Of a DNA stretch of 45,352 nt, positions 1 through 7,196 are shown in pieces. The notes beneath the pieces are model-generated. The model saw only the letters and a program-made list of their open reading frames with translations. It searched no databases and was not told where the DNA came from. The stretch is from CAYRIH01 sp964424375 (GTDB lineage Bacteria; Patescibacteriota; Kazan-3B-28; UBA10110). The stretch is taken from NCBI GenBank assembly GCA_964424375.1, contig CAYRIH010000006.1, positions 1 to 45,352 on the forward strand, in the 5' to 3' direction. The position numbers and the translations under genes were made by a program. Numbering within the stretch: the stretch's first letter is position 1; each line of letters starts with the position of its first letter.

Positions 1-543
1 GCTTTGGCTACTTATTATATTATTCAGCCTGCTGAAGTATCAGCTAACTTAGCTCGTTACGATGGTGTAAAATATGGATTGTCTGCAGGGGGTGATGAGA
101 AAATAGAAACTATTGAGGAGATGTATCGTCAAACTAGGGCAGGTGGATTCGGAAATGAAGTTAAAAGACGCATTATGCTAGGCACTTATGCTACCTCAGC
201 TGGTTTTAGAGATGCATATTATGATAGAGCTCGTAAAGTAGCTATGCTGATTAAACAAGATTTTGATAGAGCGTTTAAAGAAGTTGATGTGCTGGTTTCG
301 CCAACTACTCCAACTATCGCTTTTAAATTAGGAGAAAAGATTAACGATCCATTAAGTATGTATAAGGCTGATTTGTTAACCGCGCCAGCTAACATCGCTG
401 GTATTCCAGCCATATCAGTGCCATGTGGATTGTCTGAAGGTATGCCGGTGGGATTACAGATTATGGGGCCTCAGTTAGGTGAAAGTATAGTAATGCAAGT
501 AGCACATAATTATGAGCAAAGTGTGGATTGGAGGCAAGAATAA
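1..543 (+). CDS. gatA: Glutamyl-tRNA(Gln)/aspartyl-tRNA amidotransferase subunit A, C-terminal part
   Basis: Amidase subunit of GatCAB. It releases ammonia from glutamine, and GatB uses the ammonia to convert Glu-tRNA(Gln) to Gln-tRNA(Gln). The window opens inside the gene: the reading frame is already open at base 1 (codons GCT TTG GCT), so the internal ATG/TTG codons are not starts. About 180 C-terminal residues are present. They carry the family signatures ARYDGVKYG, RRIMLGTYAT, AGIPAISVPCG and GMPVGLQIMGP. The Ser-cisSer-Lys catalytic triad lies upstream, outside the window. The stop codon shares its last base with the next ATG (TAATG), so the next gene is probably translationally coupled, and gatB follows. 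Identification is secure. Confidence 0.95.
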   Translation, partial: ALATYYIIQPAEVSANLARYDGVKYGLSAGGDEKIETIEEMYRQTRAGGFGNEVKRRIMLGTYATSAGFRDAYYDRARKVAMLIKQDFDRAFKEVDVLVSPTTPTIAFKLGEKINDPLSMYKADLLTAPANIAGIPAISVPCGLSEGMPVGLQIMGPQLGESIVMQVAHNYEQSVDWRQE

Positions 544-938
544 TGTGGTGGGGCATATTACTAGTTTTGGCTTTAGGTATATTGATGTTTTGGTTAACCA
601 CTTTAAAAAGAAATTTAACTAAAGCAGATAGAAAAATAGTAAGTAAACAATGGGATATGGTAGAAAAATTGTTTATCCAAAAAAGATTTAAAGAATCTAT
701 TTTAGAGGCAGATAAAACTTTCGATTTTGTTTTAAAAAGAATGAATATAAAGGGTGTTACTATGGGCGAAAGATTAAAAAACACTAAGTCATTTTTAATT
801 AATTATCATGATGTCTGGGAAGCACATAAAATTAGAAATAAATTTGTCCACGAAGTAAATTATCAAATAGAAGAAAGAAAGGCGCAGGAAGTCATTAGAG
901 TTTTTAGAAGAGCTATTAAAAGTCTTAAAGTTTTATAG
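543..938 (+). CDS. Membrane-anchored HEPN-like hypothetical protein between gatA and gatB
   Basis: 131-aa protein starting at the ATG that overlaps the gatA stop (TAATG); an in-frame TTG at 528 is a less likely start. Residues 2-20 form one hydrophobic membrane segment followed by KRN, which predicts a cytoplasmic C-terminal domain. That domain (about 30-131) is all-helical and basic. It holds the stretch HKIRNKFVHE, in which R98-x4-H103 matches the Rx4-6H motif of HEPN domains, some of which are RNases. The gene stops immediately before the gatB ATG (TAGATG), so all three genes are probably one operon. The HEPN assignment rests on one motif and helical character and is an inference. DUF4145-like helical proteins share such motifs without proven RNase activity. 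No partner nucleotidyltransferase (MNT) is present. Confidence 0.75.
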   Translation: MWWGILLVLALGILMFWLTTLKRNLTKADRKIVSKQWDMVEKLFIQKRFKESILEADKTFDFVLKRMNIKGVTMGERLKNTKSFLINYHDVWEAHKIRNKFVHEVNYQIEERKAQEVIRVFRRAIKSLKVL

Positions 939-2312
939 ATGAAATATATTCCGACAATTGGTTTAGAGATCCATGCCCAATTGGCAACTAAAACTAAAAT
1001 GTTTTGCCGTTGTGACAATGATGCTCAAGGAAAAGAACCCAATACAGTAGTTTGCCCTTTGTGTATGGGATTTCCGGGCACTTTGCCAGTAACTAACGAA
1101 ACTGCTATAGAATGGGGAGTAAAAACTGCATTAGCTTTAGGCTGTAAGATTAATAAATTTCAACGGTTTGACCGAAAAAATTATTTTTATCCGGATTTGC
1201 CGAAAGGTTATCAAATATCTCAATTCTTTTTTCCAGTAGGTGAACATGGCAGTGTTGAAGTGGATTATTTAGCTCAGGACAGAAAGACTAAAAAAGAATT
1301 TGCTGTTGGCATTACCCGACTTCATTTAGAAGAAGATGCCGGGAAGTTAATCCATACTAAAGGTAGCACATTGGTTGATTTTAATCGTTGTGGTACGCCC
1401 TTGGCAGAAATTGTGACAGAGCCAGATATAGAATCGCCAGAAGAAGCCAGAGCTTTTATGCAGGAACTACAAAGAATTGTGCGAGGCTTGGGAGTGTCGC
1501 ATGCTGACATGGAGAAAGGTCAAATGAGAGTAGATGCTAATGTTTCTATTAGGCCAGAAGGCCAAAAGGAGCTTGGCACTAAAGTAGAAATTAAAAACAT
1601 GAACTCTTTTAAATTTATGGAGCAAGCTCTGAAATTTGAGATTGAACGGCAAAAGAAAATTCTAGACGATGGCGGAAAGGTTGATCAAGAAACTAGAGGT
1701 TGGGATGAAAAATCTGGCACAACTATTTCCCAGAGAGGCAAAGAAGGGTCTATCGATTATCGTTATTTCCCAGAACCAGATTTGCCACCGATAGTGCTTG
1801 TTGATAAACAAATTAAAGATTGGCAAAAAGATTTGCCAGAATTGCCTAGCGATTTGCGTAAAAAGGCCGAAAGTTTTGGTTTGCCTTACAATCGAGTAAT
1901 TGAGTTACAAGATACAGGGAAATTAAGAGATTTTATAAATATTATGAAGAGTAATAAAGATTTAGCAAAAAAACCGCTGTTGATAGCTAACTATCCAGGA
2001 GATTTTGTGGATTTTTATAGATGGGCGATTAAAGAAAACCCACCTAATATAGTTTTACGAACAGTATATAAGGCTATGCTAGTTGGACTTTCTTTAGATA
2101 ATGCTAAAAAGGGAATTAAAGTTATGGATGAAGCTGAGATAGAGAAGGTGGTAGTCAAAGTGTTAAAAGACAATCCGAAAGTTGTAGAACAGTTCAAGGC
2201 GGGGGAGAGTAAGGTGTTAGGTTTTTTGACTGGTCAGGTTATGGCTAAAACTAAAGGTGAAGCAGAACCAGCTCTAGTCCAGCAAATTTTGCAAAAGTTA
2301 TTGACAAAATAA
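939..2312 (+). CDS. gatB: Glutamyl-tRNA(Gln)/aspartyl-tRNA amidotransferase subunit B
   Basis: 457-aa GatB, the kinase/transamidase subunit that phosphorylates the side chain of misacylated Glu-tRNA(Gln) (or Asp-tRNA(Asn)) and amidates it with ammonia from GatA. The N-terminus has the family pattern TIGLEIHAQL. Zinc-ligand cysteines are at C23, C25, C39 and C42 (CRC then CPLC). The middle shows the conserved RVDANVSIRP and GTKVEIKNMNS stretches and the DYRYFPEPDLPP motif. The C-terminus (about 310-457) is the helical GatB/YqeY tRNA-recognition domain. Length is normal for the family (about 475). The ATG directly abuts the preceding stop. A strong promoter for the next gene lies inside its last codons. 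No gatC is in the window. Confidence 0.97.
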   Translation: MKYIPTIGLEIHAQLATKTKMFCRCDNDAQGKEPNTVVCPLCMGFPGTLPVTNETAIEWGVKTALALGCKINKFQRFDRKNYFYPDLPKGYQISQFFFPVGEHGSVEVDYLAQDRKTKKEFAVGITRLHLEEDAGKLIHTKGSTLVDFNRCGTPLAEIVTEPDIESPEEARAFMQELQRIVRGLGVSHADMEKGQMRVDANVSIRPEGQKELGTKVEIKNMNSFKFMEQALKFEIERQKKILDDGGKVDQETRGWDEKSGTTISQRGKEGSIDYRYFPEPDLPPIVLVDKQIKDWQKDLPELPSDLRKKAESFGLPYNRVIELQDTGKLRDFINIMKSNKDLAKKPLLIANYPGDFVDFYRWAIKENPPNIVLRTVYKAMLVGLSLDNAKKGIKVMDEAEIEKVVVKVLKDNPKVVEQFKAGESKVLGFLTGQVMAKTKGEAEPALVQQILQKLLTK

Positions 2313-2329
2313 ATAAAGTATGGTATAAT
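2301..2329 (+). promoter_or_regulatory. Consensus sigma-70-type promoter inside the gatB 3' end
   Basis: TTGACA at 2301-2306, a 17-base spacer, and TATAAT at 2324-2329 preceded by TGG, giving an extended -10 (TGGTATAAT). Both hexamers are perfect. The expected start is near 2336. It should drive the genes from 2397 onward independently of the gatAB operon. Confidence 0.85.
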
Positions 2330-2396
2330 GAAAGAAAGGGGTGGATTGACATCCTAAAGAAAGGATAATAAAATTAGATTACTAATTTAAAGAAAA

Positions 2397-2804
2397 GTGG
2401 CTCTAGAATTAGAAAACAATTCATTAAAAGAAGATAAATTTAATCAGGAGGCTAGACCTGAATCTTTAGGTAGTATTTCTGGAGGCGGGGAGACGGAAAG
2501 ACCACAGGAAAGCTCTGATGTTACTGAAATTCCGAGAGATGTCCTGGGTGTTGATGTGGAAACTGTATCACCAAAACCAACTGGGATAGATAAACTGAGT
2601 CCTGCCCAAGAGGAAATTTTAGCAAAAAGAAAAGAAAAAATAAGTGCGGTTATAAAACGAAAACGTCAACAGCAATATCCAGATACAGTAAAAATGGTTG
2701 AATTTATAGAAGGTGTAGAAGCAGCTTCGTCAGGGGGTGCTAAATCTGCCGCATTCTATGCGAGTGTGTCAGATCAAGTAAGGGGATTAGAAAAGTCAAA
2801 CTAA
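2397..2804 (+). CDS. Acidic hypothetical protein
   Basis: 135-aa soluble protein of unknown function. The most upstream in-frame start is a GTG behind a weak purine-rich sequence (AAAGAAAAG). A leader of about 60 bases from the 2301-2329 promoter contains a small ATCC/GGAT hairpin. Residues 1-65 are rich in Glu, Ser, Gly and Pro and are probably disordered. Residues 66-135 contain a helical basic segment (AKRKEKISAVIKRKRQQQYP) and a second helix ending in QVRGLEKSN. No signal peptide or membrane segment. It lies just upstream of the large ATPase gene and may be co-transcribed with it. No family recognised. Confidence 0.7.
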   Translation: MALELENNSLKEDKFNQEARPESLGSISGGGETERPQESSDVTEIPRDVLGVDVETVSPKPTGIDKLSPAQEEILAKRKEKISAVIKRKRQQQYPDTVKMVEFIEGVEAASSGGAKSAAFYASVSDQVRGLEKSN

Positions 2805-2833
2805 ATATAAATTTTTTTTAAAATAAAAATAAA

Positions 2834-5275
2834 ATGCTTTGGGCAATAATTATAACTAGTGCTGTTATATTGCTCGCGGGTGGCGGGTATCTTTTTTATA
2901 TGACTTGGCGCAAAAAGAATTTATATCGCCAAGCTGGATCAGCCGCTAATAGAAAATTATTTTTAATTACTTTGCCAAAAGAACTTAAAGAAGAAGATAA
3001 GAATAAAGAAATTAAAGATATTATTGCTCCAGCAGAAATACTCTTACGCAATTTGCATATTATTAAAGGTGATTTAAAGGGAGAACATTTTACTTTAGAG
3101 ATTATAGCTAAAGATGGTTTGGTTGGCTTTTATGTTAGCGTCCCATCTAAACTTGCTAGTTTATTAGAGAAACAAATAACCGCTCAATATCCAGATGCAG
3201 TTATAGAAGAGGTAGAAAGCCCTAATATCTTTCCCAAAGAAGGCCAAGTGGCCGCGGCGCAGTTAAAGCTTAAAAAAGAATCAGCTTATCCAATTTTAAC
3301 TTATCAGAATTTTGAAAATGAGGCACTTAATGCCTTAACCAATGCCTTAAGCAAATTAAACGAGGCTAGTGAAGGTGCGGCCATTCAAGTTTTAATCAGG
3401 CCAGTAGGGGATAGCTGGCAAAAAAGAGGTCGGGCTATGACTAGTTCTATGCAGCAGGGTAAATCAAAAGGTTCTATTACGGAAGGGGTAATTAAGGGAT
3501 TGGGAGAGATAGTATCTATATCAACTGATAAAAAGGACGATCAAAGAGATGAGGCTAAAAGATTAACTCCAGCCGAAGAAAAAATTATTGAGGCCATTGG
3601 CCATAAGTCTACAAAGGCTGGTTTTGAAGTTTTGGTACGCACAGTGGTGGCTTCAGCTACTAAAGAAGAGGCCCAAATCCATTTGAACAATATTTTAAGT
3701 AGTTTTAATCAATATTCCAGTACACAGCTTAATCGATTTGTTTTGGATAAACTCTCGGAGCATAAAATTATTTCCCAATATATTTTTAGATTGTTTAGTT
3801 TCGGTAGGCCATTTGTTTTAAATACTGAAGAAGTAGCAACCTTGTGGCATTTACCAAATGCTCATTTAGACACCCCAAGTATTAGATGGCTTCGAGCTAA
3901 AAGATTTCCACCACCTGATAATTTGCCCAAAGAAGGAGTAATATTGGGCAAAGCTGTATATCGCGGTCAAGAGAATGTAGTTCGTATTAAAGATAATGAT
4001 CGGAGAAAGCATATCTATTCCATCGGTAAAACTGGTACTGGTAAAACTACTTGGATGCAGAATATGGCTTTGCAGGATATTTTAGCGGGTAAGGGAGTCT
4101 GTGTTATTGATCCGCATGGAGATATGATTGATTGGATTTTAGAGCGTATTCCTAAGGAAAGAATTGATGATGTCATTCATTTTTATCCACCCGATACTGA
4201 TAGGCCATTGGGGTTAAATATGCTGGATGCTAAGACACCTGCCCAAAAAGATATGGCAGTGGCAGAGTTGATTTCTATATTTTACAAACTATTTGATCCA
4301 ACTGGCGCTGGTCAGATGATTGGTCCAATGTTTGAGCATTATATGCGTAACGCTATGCTGGCATTATTAGCCGATGATGAATCAGGTGCGACCTTAGTGG
4401 AGATTCCCAGAATGTTCACTGATAAAAAGTTTAGGGATTACAAGTTATCCAAAGTAACTGATCCGGCAGTGCGCCAATTTTGGATTCAGGAATATGCTCA
4501 ATCCCAGCGTGGTCAGCAGTCTGCCGATATGCTCTCATATGTAATCAGTAAAATCGGTCGCTTTTTAAGTAATGAAATGATGCGTAATATTATAGGTCAA
4601 AAGAATTCATCTTTTGATTTGCGCCAGGTAATGGATAATAAAAAGATTTTATTAGTTAACTTAGCTAAAGGCTTAACTGGTGAGATTAATAGCAATCTAC
4701 TGGGCTTTATTTTAGTGTCCAAGATTCAAATGGCAGTATTGTCTCGAGCTGATATTCCCGAAGATCAGCGCCAAGATTTTTATCTCTACATCGATGAGTT
4801 TCAAAATGTTACCACTAGTTCCATTGCCACCATTTTATCGGAAGCTCGCAAATATCGCCTTAATTTAACAATGGCTCATCAATTTATAGCTCAGTTAGAA
4901 GAAAATATTAAAGATGCTGTTCTAGGAAATGTGGGTACTATGGTAAGTTTTAGAATTGGAGCGCCTGATACTGAAATAATTGGTCCGGAGTTTCAACCTC
5001 AAGTTAGCAATAATGATTTAATTAATATCGCCAATAGAAATGCTTATATTAAATTAATGATTGATGGGGCAGCCAGTAAGCCGTTTAATATTGCTACTTT
5101 ACCTCCCATGGGTGATCCAAATCCTAAGATAGCAGGAGCTTTAAAGAAATTGTCCAGGCTAAAATATGGTCGGGACAAGAGAATAGTAGATATGGAAATT
5201 AGAGAACGAGCCAAATTTACAACTGATTTGCCACCAGAAATTGAGGACCCGCTTTCTAGTTCCCCATCAAGTTAA
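2834..5275 (+). CDS. Membrane-anchored VirD4/TraG/HerA-like ATPase
   Basis: 813-aa P-loop ATPase of the type common in CPR genomes and usually labelled type IV secretory/conjugative DNA-transfer family. One N-terminal membrane segment (about residues 1-23) is followed by a 350-aa cytoplasmic region of mixed alpha/beta character. The motor domain follows, with Walker A GKTGTGKTT near residue 398, VIDPHGD near 422 and the acidic motif YIDEFQN near 651. The C-terminus (about 770-813) is charged and low complexity. No relaxase, VirB4 or pilin genes surround it, so it is a stand-alone ATPase in this window and its substrate cannot be stated. The ATG has an A-rich upstream with no SD. Confidence 0.85.
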   Translation: MLWAIIITSAVILLAGGGYLFYMTWRKKNLYRQAGSAANRKLFLITLPKELKEEDKNKEIKDIIAPAEILLRNLHIIKGDLKGEHFTLEIIAKDGLVGFYVSVPSKLASLLEKQITAQYPDAVIEEVESPNIFPKEGQVAAAQLKLKKESAYPILTYQNFENEALNALTNALSKLNEASEGAAIQVLIRPVGDSWQKRGRAMTSSMQQGKSKGSITEGVIKGLGEIVSISTDKKDDQRDEAKRLTPAEEKIIEAIGHKSTKAGFEVLVRTVVASATKEEAQIHLNNILSSFNQYSSTQLNRFVLDKLSEHKIISQYIFRLFSFGRPFVLNTEEVATLWHLPNAHLDTPSIRWLRAKRFPPPDNLPKEGVILGKAVYRGQENVVRIKDNDRRKHIYSIGKTGTGKTTWMQNMALQDILAGKGVCVIDPHGDMIDWILERIPKERIDDVIHFYPPDTDRPLGLNMLDAKTPAQKDMAVAELISIFYKLFDPTGAGQMIGPMFEHYMRNAMLALLADDESGATLVEIPRMFTDKKFRDYKLSKVTDPAVRQFWIQEYAQSQRGQQSADMLSYVISKIGRFLSNEMMRNIIGQKNSSFDLRQVMDNKKILLVNLAKGLTGEINSNLLGFILVSKIQMAVLSRADIPEDQRQDFYLYIDEFQNVTTSSIATILSEARKYRLNLTMAHQFIAQLEENIKDAVLGNVGTMVSFRIGAPDTEIIGPEFQPQVSNNDLINIANRNAYIKLMIDGAASKPFNIATLPPMGDPNPKIAGALKKLSRLKYGRDKRIVDMEIRERAKFTTDLPPEIEDPLSSSPSS

Positions 5276-5295
5276 ACCATAGGTAGGGTAGGGGG

Positions 5296-5324
5296 TTGTC
5301 AAAAATCTCTTAATAATTTAAAAT
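5296..5324 (+). promoter_or_regulatory. Promoter upstream of the 192-aa gene
   Basis: TTGTCA at 5296-5301, a 17-base spacer and TAAAAT at 5319-5324, placed 39 bases before the ATG at 5363. Good match to a housekeeping promoter, so this gene can be transcribed separately from the ATPase gene. Confidence 0.65.
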
Positions 5325-5362
5325 GTATAGTCTAGGAGCATAAAAATTTAAAAATAAACCAG

Positions 5363-5941
5363 ATGAGCAAAAACAAACAGCTAGAAAAAATCCAAGCTTT
5401 AGTAGAAACCGCTTCTGCTAATATCGCTACTGCTAAGCAATTATTAGCAGATATGTTAGGTTCTAGTTTTAGTTCATTAAATTATCAGAGCAAAGCTGGA
5501 AGTTTGAGTGGTGGTGACAGCAAAATTATCGAAGGTGTATTTGATGGACAGTATATGATTGATAAAGAGGGTAAAAAATACCCTGTGCCAGCTAATTATG
5601 CCAGTAAATCTAAATTAGTGGCCGGGGATGTGCTTAAATTAACTATATCAGATGACGGATCATTTATTTATAAGCAAATTGGTCCAGTAGCCAGAAAAAA
5701 GGTTATTGGCACTTTAGTCCAGGATGGTGATATTTATACGGTAGTAGCTGGCGGTAAATCATATAAAGTGCTATTGGCTTCTGTAACATACTTTAAAATC
5801 ACGCCCGGTGACGAATTAACGATTTTAATACCAGAAAAGGGTGAAAGTGACTGGGCTACCATAGAAAGTGCTATAATCGGTCCTGAAACTAGTGAGTCTA
5901 GAGAACCTGACGAGGATAAAGAGGTTCCAGAAGAAAAATAA
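5363..5941 (+). CDS. Conserved hypothetical protein, helical N-terminus plus beta-rich domain
   Basis: 192-aa soluble protein. Residues 1-35 form an amphipathic helix (KIQALVETASANIATAKQLL). Residues about 50-175 are beta-rich with two similar segments, DGQYMIDKEGKKYPVPANY and DGDIYTVVAGGKSYKVL, each followed by a GD-x-L strand (AGDVLKLTI, PGDELTILI). This looks like a duplicated small-barrel repeat. The last 20 residues are acidic. No signal peptide or catalytic motif. It has its own promoter and sits downstream of the ATPase gene. The internal repeat is seen directly; no function is proposed. Confidence 0.75.
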   Translation: MSKNKQLEKIQALVETASANIATAKQLLADMLGSSFSSLNYQSKAGSLSGGDSKIIEGVFDGQYMIDKEGKKYPVPANYASKSKLVAGDVLKLTISDDGSFIYKQIGPVARKKVIGTLVQDGDIYTVVAGGKSYKVLLASVTYFKITPGDELTILIPEKGESDWATIESAIIGPETSESREPDEDKEVPEEK

Positions 5942-5985
5942 TCAATCTGTTCCTTAACAATCAAACCAAATCGGAGGCGGATAGT

Positions 5986-6222
5986 ATGTCCTGGATAGCA
6001 TTGATCCTAGCATTAGCTGGAGCATACTTAGTTACTCAGAAAAGCCGCAAGCTGCATTTGGTAGCGTTCATTATGTGGACGTTTTCGAATGCGTACTGGG
6101 CTATTTATAACTGGGGAGACTGGGCTCTATGTATTCAGTTCACAATTTTCTTTGGACTAGCTTTGCTGGGCATTAAGAACAATTGGGAGTACAGAAGTGA
6201 AGGTTATAGAAACACCGTATAA
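5986..6222 (+). CDS. Small membrane protein with strong SD
   Basis: 78-aa, very hydrophobic protein with two or three membrane segments (about 3-18, 24-45, 46-64) and aromatic motifs (MWTFSNAYWAIYNWGDW). The SD GGAGGCGG lies 8 bases before the ATG and is far stronger than those of its neighbours. The Trp/Asn-rich turn between helices resembles PnuC-like or YgjV-like small membrane proteins, but this is only a resemblance. The stop codon lies in the loop of a terminator hairpin, so this is a compact, separately terminated gene. Base composition is more balanced than the flanking genes, which may indicate transfer. Confidence 0.75.
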   Translation: MSWIALILALAGAYLVTQKSRKLHLVAFIMWTFSNAYWAIYNWGDWALCIQFTIFFGLALLGIKNNWEYRSEGYRNTV

Positions 6223-6238
6223 AGCGGTGTTTTTCTTT
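6210..6238 (+). terminator. Terminator overlapping the stop codon of the small membrane protein
   Basis: Arms AAACACCG (6210-6217) and CGGTGTTT (6225-6232), loop of 7 bases containing the TAA stop, followed by a T-rich tail. Confidence 0.8.
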
Positions 6239-6252
6239 TACCCAGATAGTAT

Positions 6253-6276
6253 GTCGCACAAGATACATTGTGCGAC
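6253..6276. repeat. Perfect inverted repeat (hairpin) in an intergenic gap
   Basis: GTCGCACAA (6253-6261) and TTGTGCGAC (6268-6276) with a 6-base loop. No T-tract follows on either strand, so it may be a protein site or an RNA 3'-end structure between the two convergent genes. Confidence 0.6.
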
Positions 6277-6337
6277 GTTGTATATTTATGTTCTATGCCA
6301 CTCCCCTAGAGTCTCTAAAGGAGCTGATTTTCTTCTG

Positions 6338-7156
6338 TTACCAGATGAAGTTTGGTTGGAGATGGGGATCTTGAGAGCCTTCGTAAAAACGATTAGCATC
6401 TGCATCTGGTATCACTACCCTACTCCAATCTTCATTCATTAAAGTTAGTGGGTTTATAGCTGTTTTATAGCCGTCTTCAATTTTATCTACCTGAAAGTGA
6501 AGATGAGGATTAGTTGTTCCAGTATTACCTAAACGGCCTATTAAATCACCTATTTGAACTATGTCCCCTACTTTGACTGAAATATCTAAGAGATGTCCAT
6601 AGGTTATTGAATAATTATTTCCAGCATCAATTTCTACAGTTTTGCCAATCTTATCTCCTGTAAAAATTACCCTACCATCACTAGCAGAGGTAATTTCAAG
6701 GTCAACTCGGCCAGCAAAATCTATACCATTGTGCCGATTATCCCATTGGGGATATTCAATATTATATGGCTTAGTAATGGCTTCTATAGAACCAAACCAG
6801 CCATATACAAACCAGGTGTCTTGAGGGTTAGTAGAAATAAATTTACCATCTTTAACAGCAAATTTTATAGCACTATCCCCCACTTCCCAGATAATGCCAG
6901 GTGTATTGAAATCTGCACTAGTCCAATTGGATTCAATATTAAAAGGCAAAGATAGGTTGGGAAGTTGAAGTTCTTCCTGGCCATAAATTTTTAAAGGCGT
7001 TAGGTTGCTGTTATCCATTTCTCCTAAAACAGCCTCATTAGCCAATGAAGTTTGATGTGCTGAAATATCTTTATTGATACTGCTATCAGTAGTTAAATTG
7101 GTAGGTAAAAGCACAACCCCTAAAATCATCAGAGTTGTAGATAATTTTATTCGCAT
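6338..7156 (-). CDS. M23 family (LytM-type) metallopeptidase
   Basis: 272-aa exported peptidase expected to cut peptide cross-links in peptidoglycan. Residues 1-23 are a signal peptide or anchor (LSTTLMILGVVLLP). Residues 60-130 are a beta-rich linker domain. The M23 domain covers about 135-240 with the zinc/catalytic pattern HNGIDFAG, TYGHL and PHLHFQV (first ligands H-x3-D, later H-x-H). The TG-N-P-HLHF signature is intact, so it is likely active. A short tail (about 245-272) follows. It is 40 bases downstream of mfd on the same strand and may be co-transcribed. Confidence 0.9.
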   Translation of the reverse strand: MRIKLSTTLMILGVVLLPTNLTTDSSINKDISAHQTSLANEAVLGEMDNSNLTPLKIYGQEELQLPNLSLPFNIESNWTSADFNTPGIIWEVGDSAIKFAVKDGKFISTNPQDTWFVYGWFGSIEAITKPYNIEYPQWDNRHNGIDFAGRVDLEITSASDGRVIFTGDKIGKTVEIDAGNNYSITYGHLLDISVKVGDIVQIGDLIGRLGNTGTTNPHLHFQVDKIEDGYKTAINPLTLMNEDWSRVVIPDADANRFYEGSQDPHLQPNFIW

Positions 7157-7196
7157 AACAAATTACTATATCAAGTTTAATTTGGCTTGGCTAGAT

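Noticed and set aside
2834..5275. Conjugation or type IV secretion locus
   Set aside because: The ATPase stands alone without relaxase, VirB4 or pilin genes.
6197..6442. 81-aa plus-strand ORF over the terminator and the M23 gene end
   Set aside because: It starts inside the small membrane gene, runs through two hairpins and overlaps the M23 coding end; no SD.
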